A stretch of 64,000 nt of DNA from Morchella semilibera (Eukaryota > Ascomycota > Pezizomycetes > Pezizales > Morchellaceae): positions 5,081,613-5,145,612 of the forward strand of contig CM018603.1 in the NCBI GenBank assembly GCA_009192285.1, given 5' to 3'. Within the stretch, counting starts at the first letter, position 1. Each line of letters opens with the position of its first letter. Below are positions 1 through 11,525 of the stretch, one piece after another. The notes beneath the pieces were generated by a model. That model made no database searches and had not been told where the DNA came from. It saw nothing but the letters and a program-made list of their open reading frames with translations. A program made the position numbers and the translations under genes.

Positions 1-1635
1 TATTAGGAAAGGTGTTCAACATACGAGGTCTAATAGACTCTCTTTACCTCACAGACAGCCCCCAAGCATTTACCAGGAGAGCCTAACTACTTTAATTTGC
101 TCATATTATCGCCCCGGGGGCCGGGTGCCGGGAGTGTGAAATCGAAAAGAAACACGCATCTAGGAGGGCAGCTGCAACCAAACCACATCCTTGCAGGACA
201 TGTTTTACGGTAACGTATTTGATGCAGAAGTTGGGTGTAACCTGGAGGCTGGATGTTTTCTTTTCCCAGAAATTCCCATAAACGGCTATAAATAGGTGTA
301 AAGGTGTACGGTTTGAAATTGTCAGATATGTTTCCGATACGTAGAGTGTACTTACCAGTGATATATCAACCAGAATAGATGGATTCTACAACACCCGCTA
401 TTAACTCCACTATCCTTTCCGGGGCGTCGCTATGAAACCTGCGACAGAGTCACAAGTAGATGCCTGGAGAAAATAGTAAAGCTAAAGAGAGGTTGCAATA
501 GCGGAGAGATGCCGGAACCTTTCACAACTACCAGCTCTCTTTTTTACAATCTCTACAGTCCCCGCAACCTGTGATGCCGCAACAGCTTCTTCCACTACAG
601 GAGAGCGCCGAGAGTGCCGAGTCTCAAATGCTGATGGGTCTCAGGTGCGCGCCGAGAGCGCCGAGACTGGGGGGTAGCAGTTCAAGAGAGTGCGGTAAGG
701 CCTCTGATGGCAAAGGGAAATTGCGGAAAGCTAATCAGGGCATAGATTAGAACCAAGGGCGCCTACCTGTCAGATGTGCACAGATCTTCTTTGTTGAAAT
801 CATGCATGAGTACCAGGGTTAGCATAAGTATGGAAAGAAGACCGGGTGATGGAGTATGATTAGTGTTGCGCTACTGGAGGAAGGAGGAGTTAAATTCAGG
901 GACCTGCAGGGAACTGTTTGTGTTTGGTTGGTACTAGGGGGGCACGGGCAAAGATAAAAGGAGGCATATGAGTGGCTCAGAGGCTCAGCAGGGGGAAACA
1001 GTTGATGCAGGCGATTGGTCAGGTAAATTAACATCGGAATTTGCTCCTGATAATAGTTTAGCTGATAAAACCGTAGTGATTAGCATGAGGATGACCCGGA
1101 TTGCTACGTTCAGGGTAGACAAAAACCACCTTCAGATGAGGAAAGGGAAGCTCCTTAAGCCGCCACCCACCTGCTCAAACCTTTGTATCAATATAGATAT
1201 ATATGAATCGGCAAATGCATCGGCATATGCATCGACATAAGTGTCCTAAATGGGCCCTAAATATATTGGCATATGCATTCCAGCCACGTTTGACGGATTT
1301 CCGATCAGTGGGTCCAGATGTAGAAGGATCAGCAAATATATATGGTCCAGAGAAGGGTATTCCCCGGGACTATCCCCCAAGAGAGGCCTCGAGAGGTAAT
1401 GTACCCAGGGATTCAGTGTCTCCTGTTCTACATGGGTAATTGCTGATAATGCATCGAATGATGCATTTCCTGGAATGGTAGAGTTGGTGATGCTGGCGTT
1501 CGGTACCCTCTGTTATATTTATAGTTTAGCTCTTAGATCTTAGTTCAAGTCCAGCCCATAATCCCTAGCCCATATCGCCCAACTAGCTGGAAGCAGAACA
1601 AAGATCTAAAACTCGGTGGTTCAAAAGAGCACTTT
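1..1635. other. Gene-free tract
   Basis: No coding region, RNA gene or bounded repeat is supported here. The short open frames have no recognisable motif and no splice-linked partner. A minor AT-rich patch near 1195-1280 repeats variants of GCATATGCAT and is not annotated further. Confidence 0.5.
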
Positions 1636-2150
1636 ATTTTTTTTTTTTTTTATATCATACTTTCGTTCGTTTCTAGGTACAAGAATGTTGCGTGCAGGGA
1701 GACCCTATGGCATAAACAAAACCTAACCAAAAAAAACAAACATAGGAAGCCGTCGATAGACAGAATTGAGGACAACAGGAGAAAAGCACAAGGTCATAAG
1801 AAAACCACTCGCCATCAACGAGAAGAACGAATGAGAATTTTAAGAGAGAAGGTTAAAGCAAAGCCAACGACGGCAACAAACTGAGGGATATAGAGATCAG
1901 CGAGGGAGGAGCGAGAGGCAAAGAGATTCTCTAGGTTGGTTAGCGTAGGAAATGGTGCGGCTCGTGCTGCTTCACGAGCGGGGCATCTAAGTATGGCATG
2001 GTGGATGTTTTCGTCCTCCTCCTCGTATTTTGGGGGGAGAGGCGAGGCGCCGGGGTGCATCCATGTGGGGTAGGCGGCAAGTTATCTCTTATGAGCACGT
2101 ATCTGGTAGATCCTCCCGGAGACGAACCTGTTTAGAGACAAGTGGGGATG
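1636..2150 (-). mobile_element. Non-LTR retrotransposon (LINE) 3' remnant with poly(A)
   Basis: Read on the minus strand, the coding part ends near 1815 and carries ENIHHAILRCPAREAAR. This resembles the H-x4-C 'HxLxxCP' zinc-knuckle end of LINE reverse-transcriptase proteins (Tad1/I-like clades). Upstream residues RFVSGRIYQIRAHKR also fit that region but are separated by a stop. After the stop comes about 170 bp of 3' untranslated sequence ending in an 18-base poly(A), seen as poly(T) at about 1636-1653 on the + strand. The 5' part with the reverse-transcriptase core is missing, which is normal 5' truncation. Family assignment rests on a short motif plus the tail, so it is moderate. Bases 2151-2464 show nothing further. 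Confidence 0.55.
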
Positions 2151-2464
2151 TGGTTTGTGGGACGTGGGCCACTGGTAGCAGGGGGGGGTCAGTACTTTAT
2201 TTTGTTACACCCAATTCCTTATATCCTCCTGTTCGACCGCGTTGCGTCTAGTAGACCACCGAAATTCCCAGTTTTTGAACGTTTCTTCATACACAAGAAT
2301 AAGACTTCTCCGGCTGGCGTCACCACCGTTATCACGCCCCACCTCACCGGGAAGACGCGCTGAGAGATTACAACTAGGACTGCAGTACTACGATGGTCTG
2401 TTCCCCCCCCATTAACGCCCACCAAGCTAATAGCGTAGTTGACTAAAATATACCTTACACCAGA

Positions 2465-2870
2465 ATGTCTTCAATTCTTCACTCTCTCCGGCAGAAAAAG
2501 GTCCTGGCAGAGGCCTAGTTGGTGGGCATTCAATTCCCCCTCCGCATGGCACAGAACACTCTCCACGGGGATGATGGCGCTATAATGCTGCAGTATCCTG
2601 TTCTGGCTGAGCGCGCGTACAAATTCAGTATGGCAAATGGCCCTGGGAGTGGGAGGGCTTTGTACCGAGAAGTGTTCAATAATCTACGTGGCGACGAGCG
2701 CGAGCTTCTACGTGCCATCCATGCCGGGAAGAACCATAGAGCAGGTTTTGATCAAATCATCCAGGCCACGGGAAGCCGCTACCTTGATATGAAAGCTCGC
2801 ATTGAGGACCTTGAAGTGTTCATCCAGAAGGAAGAACATGTGATTAATTGCACTGAGGGGTACTGGAATT
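2465..2870 (+). pseudogene. GYNP coiled-coil family, decayed copy 1
   Basis: The frame opens with MSSILHSLRQKKVLAEA, meets a TAG at 2516-2518, then continues open in the same frame. The continuation includes QYPVLAERAYKFSMANGPG, which aligns with the conserved central block of the 36.4 kb copy, and RYLDMKARIEDLEVFIQKEE, which is a coiled coil. The same order (short N-terminus, central block, second coil) is seen in the other copies. The 3' intron and tail could not be placed with confidence; the frame remains open to 3295 but loses coding character after about 2870. I read it as a gene broken by one nonsense codon. The alternative is that translation begins at the downstream ATG at 2546, giving a shorter protein. 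Confidence 0.5.
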
Positions 2871-4011
2871 GGCAGTGCCCCCTCTCCCCGCAGCCAATGA
2901 AGACCCGAAATGAGAAAGGAATGCCAGGTTTTCTTTTGGGAGGGGGGGGGTCCTACTGCTTTCAGCAAGGGTTGCACGGTAGCAACAAACTTGTCATCTT
3001 CTCTCAACACGTGTCTTTGCCTTTAGACAGAACCGGTCTGTCTGGGGTGAATACCATCCAAATAACTTTCAGAGCCTCCTCACATGGCCTGTCTTTCCCT
3101 TTCCTACCCCCAGCTACCCCTCAATTGATATGGTCGGCGTGTGTTACCCCCGGGGGTAGCGTGGTACTGGTGTTCGCGGCATATATCAAGAGCGGGCGGG
3201 AAGGTGTGAATCGAAACCAAACAATGATATCAATGATCACGAGATTGCAAAGCGCTAGATCCTCAGTTCTACTTACAAACACCCCTCAAAGGTGAGAACG
3301 ATTACTTCGTGAGTCGTTAGAACTTTGGAGATTCGCCGTATCCGAATGAGAGAAATATAATATTTCTTGCCCGGGTGTACGCGAGTATGGCAACGGACCT
3401 CTTGGTATAAGCACGTTATGGTATTCCAAAAGCCGACACCATTTCAAGTGATATTAATATTGAAACTAGTGGATAACTATCGGCCTATGTAGTTAATGAA
3501 CTCGGCCGTATATGGATCTTTCATGGTAAGCTCTGAAAACGATGACTCCTTCTGACATTTTTAGATGTCATTAGATCGGGTAGCCTTTTTCAAATTTGGT
3601 TCTAGAAAGGCATTCTTGCATCCTTCCGATACCGGCAAAGGAGACCGAACTAGGAGAAATTGCGAGGCGGGCAGGCCAATTTGCAATTGGTGAATTTGTA
3701 TTCGGCTAACCTCTCCGGGGCACAGGAACGGCCACCCGAGGAAATATTGCTCATGCCCCCTTCCTTCTTGGTTTCCGCGCCCGAAGGGCCCGGAATAAAC
3801 CTCTCCGGGACGGAAATACCCGTTTGGATCCCAATGTTGACTCACCGTATCTTGTAGGGGTCGCCTGTCGTGTCAGGGACTGTACGATGAATATGGAGTT
3901 ATGAACGTGTAAGTGGTGAGTTGGTCAGTGAGAAAGGAAGAATAAATGTAAGTTTCAAGCCGGGCCAAGAGGCCGCCACAGTATAGATAGTTGGTGACTT
4001 GAGGACATAGT
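2871..4011. other. Gene-free tract
   Basis: The frame of the preceding copy stays open to 3295 but shows no motif. The rest has only short overlapping frames on both strands and no repeat that I could bound. Confidence 0.45.
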
Positions 4012-4019
4012 GTCATTAG

Positions 4020-4496
4020 CAGGGTTCTCAATGGTACGTATCAGTATGATTTTCATGCCATACCATACCCACTGTTATATACTGCGGTGGTTATCGAACT
4101 GCATGATACTGTGCGGACTCCTTATCATACCAACTATAATATATCATATTGTAAACGAATGATGTCTTATGTCCCTGCAAGTTCCCTTATTTACTTCATT
4201 TATTGAATGTAGCCCTAATGTTCCTGGAAGTGTTCCAGGGCAAAATCCAGGTTTTCCTTTCCTTTTCCCCCTCTTCCTTGTTCATGAACTACATAAATCG
4301 AGGTTAGTAAGAGTAAAGGTAAATGGAGATTTGTTTGTCAAGTCCCTACTATGATATTCATGCTATTATTGATACAGATGAAATCCATATTCTACCTGCT
4401 ATTACTTAAAGATCACCACACCGTACCTTACTCACTGTACTACCAGCGAGTTTTATCGATATGTATTACAACACCGCACTATCATTGAGAACCCTG
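4020..4496 (+). mobile_element. MITE-A copy 1 (hAT-like, 8-bp TSD)
   Basis: A 477-bp non-coding element has terminal inverted repeats that start CAGGGTTCTCAATG at 4020 and end CATTGAGAACCCTG at 4496. It is flanked by a perfect 8-bp direct repeat GTCATTAG (4012-4019 and 4497-4504). The 8-bp duplication and CAGGG ends are typical of hAT-mobilised MITEs. Three more copies occur in the window (37586-38069, 47469-48196, 48985-49409), and they share the internal blocks around TATAATATAT, TGTTCCTGGAA and ATCGATACAGAT. No transposase is encoded. Confidence 0.9.
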
Positions 4497-4504
4497 GTCA
4501 TTAG

Positions 4505-5210
4505 TGGGGTTAGCATGAGAGGAAAGGGTCGCTCCCTCTAGGGAATCACCAATAAGATCAGTGAATATATTATGATTATACGTTTAAGTTACGGGATATC
4601 TACTAATGCGATAGAATGATTACCAAGGCATTAAAAAGCTCAGGGCTCACAGCGACTATAAATTTGGGGGGACCGGTAAGTCTAATCATTTAGGGGCAGG
4701 GGTAGGGCGGGCTCAGGGATCCCCTATATATAATTGTTTCCTGCCGCTACTCAATGCCGCTGCCCTTGCGGGAGGGGACGCGTAGAGATTATTGGGCAAC
4801 CAGTAATATCAGGTGGGGGGTCGCTACCCCACTCACCCGTTTTATGCTGGCGTTAGAATAAATGCTGCTGTGGATTGCGATCCCGCGCTAGTTTGGTCGG
4901 GTTAGGGACTAGTCTGCTTTACTGGAATCCGTGGTACGAACGGGTACAGACAGGTACGGCCTAAAAAGAGCGGTTTTTTCTCACTGAATCACTCTTTTGT
5001 ATCGTGGAAATCACAGGTAGGAAAAAGAACCCGTTTGCGCATTTCCGGCCCCAGCGGTTAGGTCCTTTAGTTTTGAAACAAAGATTCCAAGACGGATAGT
5101 GTTTAGAATTCGAGATCTCACGTTTTTCAGTAGAATCTTGGGTGCATTATAATGTCGCTGTCGCACTTACGTCGCGTCACGTGCCAAGTGGGTTAGCTAG
5201 CCGCACCCCC
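4505..5210. other. Gene-free tract
   Basis: Nothing supported. A TATATATA run lies near 4722. Confidence 0.4.
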
Positions 5211-5237
5211 CTTAAAGTCCTTAAAGTCCTTAAAGTG
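5211..5237 (+). repeat. Three tandem 9-mers upstream of a gene
   Basis: CTTAAAGTC occurs three times head to tail (the last copy ends in G), about 110 bp before the ATG at 5348. It could be an upstream activating element, but position is the only support. Confidence 0.5.
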
Positions 5238-5347
5238 AGCTTTTTCTACCCCTCAGCATGCTACCATCAGCAACACTACGCTCGATGTATGTATACAACA
5301 ATACTAAATCCTTTATCGTTTCCTGCTACTAACAAAAGCATGTAAAG

Positions 5348-6005
5348 ATGTCATTCGTTCCACCAACTCCTACTTCGGACGAGCTGTTGCTCAATGCCTT
5401 GTTGCTGGAGAAGACACAAAACGAGGCTGATGTTCTCGATATCGAGCAGCGTCTCAGCCAATTTAACTTCAACTACAACCTAGTCTATTACTATGTCAGC
5501 CATTACGAAGACTATCTTTTGTCTCAAGGCTACAACAGAGCGACCGGCGTTCAGGATGCAGCTCTTCTTGAGGAACCGGAATGGGTTGATGAAGCGGTTG
5601 CAAATGTTTCCACTCTGAAGTGGGTAGCACAATTATATAAGGAAGCAGCAGGCAGAGAAAGGTGGAGGTCGCTCGATCTCAAGGTGGTGATTTTGGATTT
5701 GGACGAACAGATCATACCCATCGAATCAAAGGTGCTCACCAGCAAGCAGCACAGGCAAGAGATAAACAACCGTATGAACATACTAAACTTAACCTTATAC
5801 CCACTTACTGATTAGTATTGTAGTGGTTGAAGCTCTGGCTAGTGCACTAGGTAGGCTTTCGATCAAAGGTTCGGCCGGACTGTCTGAGCCACTTCAAGAG
5901 GTGGTCATTGTCGAGAGGCTCTTTCGGAATCTCTTTGATCCACGTACGAACCCTTACATCCTGTATAAACATTGTGTCTCTGCTTACGTTGGTCATAGGT
6001 ATTGA
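5348..6005 (+). CDS. GYNP coiled-coil family protein (5.3 kb copy)
   Basis: Two exons are proposed, 5348-5771 and 5824-6005, joined by a 52-nt intron (GTATGA donor, TAG acceptor at 5823) in phase 1. The product would be 201 residues. An acidic coil covers about residues 10-45. Next comes the family's central block, here YLLSQGYNRATGV (about residues 57-70), and a second long coil (about 85-141). The second exon adds a 60-residue tail beginning VEALASALGRLSIKG. If the earlier AG at 5815 is used the tail is only two residues, so two isoforms are possible. No signal peptide or membrane span is seen. The function is unknown. Exon 1 length (424 nt) and intron phase match the other copies, which is the main evidence that the gene is real. 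Confidence 0.72.
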
Positions 6006-6966
6006 AGCTGTCACTCGTCGGTTTGGAAAACTGACGATCTAAACACGTTATTGTGATGGATGTGGAGGTTTAGGGTCATGGGAAAGCGCTGGAGATTCAT
6101 GTCCACTTCACCGATCTCATGCTGCGTTGTTTACTATGTCCCCGCTTTAGTCATTCTGTAACGATATCTCACTTTATCTCGATTTTAAAAATCTTGTTTT
6201 CCTCCTTTGCTTCTACCCACCAAGCTGGCCGTAGGTTAAATTTCTCAGTTTGCGCTACAGGCTATCAAATTACACGAGATGGGCTCAAGATTACTGCTTA
6301 GCATATCGAAGTTTTTTAGCTTCGCCGTCAAAACCTGGCACACACACGACATCATCTAAGAGGTTTATCGGCGCCCCCCCCCCCCCCCACCCACTCCAAC
6401 CTTCCAACAAATGTCACCTACTTAGCTGAAGCAAACTACAGATCTGACCACCTCGGTCAGGGACCTGGCCGCCCTATACGCCGCACCCCATCATAACCTA
6501 TATCCCACACCAACAACGAATATCAACGTCAAGGCAAATATATTCTTGTCCATCCACATCCACCCAAGTGGAAATCGATATTAGGACGCAGACTCATAGA
6601 AAGGAATACATCTCCATTAGGCCAAACACTACCTCTACCGGCTTGACGGTTGCTTTGTATTCCAGCGGCATCTTGAAATTATGCGTTTTAGATGAGTCCA
6701 TTAGTCTGTGCTTCTAGAAAATTAATACACTGGGTGTATAACTATCTGGCCGCCTTTGACATGATAGACCACCACCGCGGGAGGTGAAGTGATTGCAAAC
6801 CGTATCGTGTGGGAGGGCGGGGATATTGGATGGGAGCAGAGGGGATCGACTAGAGTGTGTCACTAGGCATGTCGAGTCGCCGCTGCTTCGGGGGTGAGTA
6901 AACCAAGATTTACCCCAAGTACCATTGGTGTGGCTAATTTCTTCGTTCCGGAATCCGCTCATCAGG
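6006..6966. other. Gene-free tract with poly-C run
   Basis: No gene is seen. A run of 16 C residues lies at about 6373-6389. Confidence 0.4.
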
Positions 6967-6969
6967 CCG

Positions 6970-7310
6970 CAGTGTTTCCAACAGTTGCAACCAGGTAGTA
7001 TTTTCAGCCAAACTGAACTGAAGTGGATAAAAATAGCCCGCAACTGAACCGACCGGATAAGGACCAGTTTATACTGTAGAACCGTTCTGAAGTTTTGGCA
7101 GTGGTCTAACAGGAACTGCACACCAAAGGTGGTCATTGTTAGCGTCTCCTCTAATGAGTAGTTCCAGCTGCATACAAAACCGGTTTTGTCCTAGCCCAAA
7201 ACTGAACTAAACCAAATAGAGAAAAGACAAAAACTGAACTGAACTATTTCGTTAGATGATTCTAGTAAACCGGCTTGAACTGGCAAACCGGAGGACCGTT
7301 GGAAACACTG
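6970..7310. mobile_element. MITE-D copy 1 (inverted-repeat element)
   Basis: A 341-bp element starts CAGTGTTTCCAAC and ends GTTGGAAACACTG, so the ends are inverted repeats. The inside is rich in AACTGAACTGAA and ACCGGTT-like motifs. I could not find a clear target-site duplication, so the exact ends and superfamily remain open; the CAGTG start suggests hAT. A diverged relative lies at 41450-41790. Confidence 0.65.
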
Positions 7311-9108
7311 CGTGACGGTCAGGGTGACCAGTTTCAAATTCTGGCTCATGAAATAGTTATAACGAGTTTCCAGATTATAAACGTTCCTTCTCTGTTATTA
7401 GTACAATACTCTATCCATTTTAACTCAAAGACCAGAGGCGACTGACCCATCCACCCGGTCAATGAGTTCTAATTTCTCAGTACCCTAAGGTCCCCCCGCT
7501 CACCAGAGTCCTGGGCTAGTACCGCGCGCGTGTGGGAGTAGATTGTGGGTTAGGAAGAGTACGAGTACTTGTATTAGTAAGCGAGGTGGAGGATGAGGTT
7601 AGCCGGGTTGTATGATATGTACAGAGTAGGACACGGCGCTAGAAGCGAGGAGGACAAGTGTCAGTCATCAGAATAGTGGAGAAGGCATAACCTCTCCTTC
7701 AGAAAGATCATCAATCAAGAAAGTATCTATCATTAGGGTACTCCAGCGCGCTCCCTCCCCGCAACGGGCATCTACCCTACCCTCTTATCTCTAACGGGCG
7801 TAGAAATATAACTGAGTTGGGCCGGGGTGCGCTATTCTGCAAGCCCTAATGGTGCTCTTAATTTGCACGTGTGAACTAGCTGAAAACTATCCAGCATCTG
7901 CGGAGGGCTTACCTTTTTGGATGGTAAAAGGGTTATGTCCACTCTTCAGGTATCCCACAATGGGTTAATTGATGGGAGCTGGCAATGAATAGGTCATTTG
8001 GATGGCGGAAACCTACCTTACCGGGGCTTTAGCGGGGTCGGTATCGCAGTTTGGTACCTCATCTGTACTAACCACCCCCCCCCCCAACCCGGCCTAGCCT
8101 CTTGGAAATGAAGTTATGAAGACTAGAACCCGCTTGGGGCTGCCCCTACTTGAATTCCATCAGAGCACCATAGCTAAAGCCCGGCATGCCGAGGGCCTTT
8201 GGCTCGGCTTGAGGATAGTGATATTTCTCTTCATCTTTCTATTAGGTTCGTTCGTGGCGCGGGGTTTTCGTTCAGGTTCTTCAGATGCGCCCAACAGGAC
8301 ATCCGTCACATCTTGGGGAGCCCACACGCATACTTTTAAGACTGGGCTCTTCCCTTCTCAAGCCCAGCCCAGCCTGGGGGAATGGTGCCGGATAGCCCAT
8401 CCGAACCTTAGGACTATTAGCTTCCGTTTCTAAACCTTGGCTCGATATAGTGTATGAATTAGAAAGAGCGGGTCCTTGCCAAGTCAACTACCGGAGCCAC
8501 AGAAGGGGATCAACCATGGCCGTCATGTGTTTCCCACCCTGAGATAGTTTGGTTACCATTGTGGGCCATACATTGAAGCAATATTATAACTAAGAGGGTT
8601 AACGTACTTTCGGGCTAACATAGGCAGGAACCCGAAGGGATACAAGAAAATTTTAATGTTTCTGCCACAATACCCAACATACGGCGGGGCAGATACTGGT
8701 GATTTAGTCTGGTCTTTAATGGCTCCGGGCGGAGCAAGGTTCCCGTAGCCAACGGGAGAAATCCACGCAGCCCCTTCAGGGTGCGTAGTAGAAAAGGCAA
8801 CCTCTAAGGGTAGAGGCTGAGTTTCGTTAAGTGTAGGCACCCTGTGCCGGCGCCACTCCACAGATTAGCTCGGCGGGGCAGGCAGGGATCACAAACTTTC
8901 CGTCTTATCTTGGGCACGAATGATTCTATCACCTTCCTTACCCGGACTTTCCATGATCATAAAAGCTCTGGTTCTTCTCCCAGGACCATCCCTTCATCAA
9001 ACACTCAACCATCCAAAACAATCTCATCCTATTAGCATTTTCGGACTGGTACTTGAGCTCCTATCTTATTCTCCTTTCACAACATACTAACACCGCTTAG
9101 TATATTCA
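7311..9108. other. Gene-free tract
   Basis: There are several open frames of about 60-105 codons on both strands (for example around 8116-8433 and 8553-8861). They overlap each other, lack motifs, and have no splice partner. I do not call them genes. Confidence 0.4.
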
Positions 9109-9652
9109 ATGACGAACCGGTCCCCCGCCATCTCCCACCTACATGACCTCCAGAATGAGCTACGTAACCTAGAGAACGTCATACCAGCCTCAGAGACTAC
9201 GTTGACAATGCTCAATTCCTACCTATACAAGCTGGACGGTGATATCCTTAGGCAACACTTGCGTCTACAGGGGATGGGATATGACTACGATTTGAATCTC
9301 CCGAGCCGCGGGACCAATGATTGGTGGCGCGTACAACGGATGCTAGCTCGTCTTGTCAACCGTAGACAAGCAATGGAGCGGGCGACGCATAGGGCACGTA
9401 CGATCGCGTGGGAACTCAAAACGTGCAAATTGAACATTTTGTCCTTAGAGAGCCAGATCAAGGACACCGAGGCTATTATTGAGCATGAAGCCCTTATGGG
9501 AGGGAGACAGAAGGACTTAGATGATTGTATGACCCACTTGATATCCTCCTTGCGTTCGTTTTCTAATGCCCATCACTCTGGTTACTCCAGGCCCTGCGGC
9601 GCATCACCTAGGGAGTGAGGTTACTCGGGATCCGTCACTTGCATTGCAGTAA
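9109..9652 (+). CDS. GYNP coiled-coil family protein (9.1 kb copy)
   Basis: Exon 1 is 9109-9526 and exon 2 is 9591-9652. The 64-nt intron has a GTATGA donor, a CTAAT branch site and a CTCCAG acceptor, and interrupts a codon in phase 1. The 159-residue product starts with the coil HDLQNELRNLENVI (about 11-40) and runs into LYKLDGDILRQHLRLQGMGY, the family's central block (about residues 44-63). A second coil rich in R, K, E and L covers about 70-139, and the tail is CPAAHHLGSEVTRDPSLALQ. Reading through the intron instead adds a different 30-residue tail ending at 9618. No membrane segment. Function unknown. Confidence 0.75.
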
Positions 9653-10953
9653 ATGGGCTAGACACCGGTCACAATTCTACTTAGTCCGGGCCGGCAACGT
9701 CGTGTAGGATTTCCATTTATGCGGGCAAGAAGGGAAGGTTGGTTTTCATACAAGGTCATGGTATATTCTTTAGCATTCAGGTTCTACAACCCAAGCTCTA
9801 GGCCAGTGTAGATTTCATTTCTAAGACTTTTTTGTTCACCTCTTCCACGACCTTATAGCTTTTACATAATGACAATCAGAAAAGAGAAAGAACTTGTATT
9901 CCTTGGTTGCTACTGTATATACACAGAATCCAATCTTTCCACGAGTCTGTCCCAACATGTCTCAATCCTACATCCTCCTAGATGCGGGCCCTGCGGCGCC
10001 CGAGTCTTCATTCTCCCGGTCCCATATTCAACCTCCCAGAATCTATAGTCCTAGCCTCAGCCCCTTCTGGATACCCTCACGGCTCGCTAGCCGCTGATAC
10101 GGTCATGTCAGCGGCACGCCCTGTCGAGCGATTACTTTCCCAGAAGCCAATATCTCCTTCGGAAGGGAAAGCAGGGTCGGTGTAATATCCACTAGGCTTG
10201 AAAAATATCTAGGAGACTCGGGGAGTAAAATAGCGTGTAATAAGGGTCTTATAAGGGGGCCCTCTCCCTGGGGAGAAAAAGGGCTGCGTAAAATGATCCC
10301 AGGGCCGCCATTGATTGCAGTGCTAGGGCTGGCGCTCCCCCCGTGGCGTAGGATCTGCTTCCTGGGGGATTATCAGGCCAGAGCTGCCCCTCCTTCTCTA
10401 ACTATGTATCTATAAAGTCTCCCCGTCGCCCTTTCATAAGTATGTGGAGTTTGTCTCAATCTTCGCATACCCGGTCCTCATGGGCGCGGTATGATCGACA
10501 GGTGCGGGCGCAGATATGAATCTGGGTGCCTGCGCTGGGGTTCTAGTATCACCCTCTCTACTGTTAATTGCAGGGTCCAGCTTCAGTGCCGCAACCCGCC
10601 TTTTCTTTGTGTAGACGTCTCTCTAATGTGCGCAGACGCCCCTCTAATGAAATGATAGGTAGAGAGCAAGGGCCGGGTTATGGATATGAAAGGACGTACA
10701 GTTACGTGCAACCACTCCCCTCTTTTCGTATCGGCTGCCCAGATGTCCAGCCACGCGCCAAGATTCTCAACCAAAAACTTCAGGGAAGCCAAGCCCTTTC
10801 CCTTTGCTGTTGTGGGCATTATCACTTGCCATGCTCATAATTCCCCACCGCCTCTTCTGCGGCTACGCCACCAAGGCACCCAGAACATAATACAAGGTAC
10901 GTCCAATGTCAAACAATCATTCCAATTTTATTATTAATAAGTTGTGCAAAGCT
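9653..10953. other. Gene-free tract
   Basis: Short overlapping frames near 9894-10185 and 10568-10937 lack motifs. The last part is the presumed promoter and leader of the next gene. Confidence 0.4.
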
Positions 10954-11525
10954 ATGTCTTCGTTCCAAGGTCTCTCTATCATGGCCGCTGTCATGCCCGG
11001 CTCATCCTACGTCCATGATATTCAATCTCTTAGGGCCAGCCTCATCGACCAAGTTGCTAGGAGGCAGTACTTAATGACGAGTTTTACCTGCAACATTTAC
11101 GCGCTCCAAGTGTCCATCGTAGGACATTCGGCCGAACTAACTTGTCTCCGTTCTACCAGCCGTACCGGCTCCGCTGAGACCGCTTCTCGTATTGGGTATC
11201 TAGTCGAAGCCATAGCCATTCTCCACCAAACGCTTAACGAATGTGAGGAGGCCAAATCCCGTGTCGCACATGAAATGAAGAACCTCCAGAAGAGCCTCAT
11301 TGAGACCGTGGATGCGTGTGAACAACTTGGCAACATCGTCACGGACGCAGAATTCGCCGAGGCTCAGGATGAATATGACTATTGTATTTTCTTGTTTTCC
11401 TGCCCCCACCCCTGCCACATACTAGTCTAATAACTTCAGACGTGATCAGGGCATGCCGCGGTATGCGTCAACCGACCCCCGGAAATGGGGGCGAGGAGCG
11501 CTACCTTGGCTATGACTCCACTTAA
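10954..11525 (+). CDS. GYNP coiled-coil family protein (10.95 kb copy)
   Basis: Exon 1 is 10954-11383 and exon 2 is 11440-11525. The 56-nt intron has a GTATTT donor, a TCTAATAAC branch region and a TTCAG acceptor, in phase 1. The product is 171 residues. An in-frame ATG at 10906 would add 16 residues; 10954 is preferred because it starts a motif-like MSSFQG and lies nearer the usual family start. Coils cover about residues 24-60 and 78-140, and the central block is degenerate here (NIYALQVSIVGHSAELTCL). The tail is basic then acidic (RACRGMRQPTPGNGGEERY). No membrane span. Of the intact copies this is the most diverged in the central block. Confidence 0.68.

Noticed and set aside
1530-1570. 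Possible tRNA (GTTCAAGTCC like a B box)
   Set aside because: Upstream sequence does not form a D arm or acceptor stem.
4169-4354. Small open frame with hydrophobic and basic residues
   Set aside because: Lies wholly within MITE-A and is not kept open in the other copies.
8116-8861. Open frames of about 100 codons on both strands
   Set aside because: No motif, no splice partner, overlapping frames in several phases; consistent with chance.
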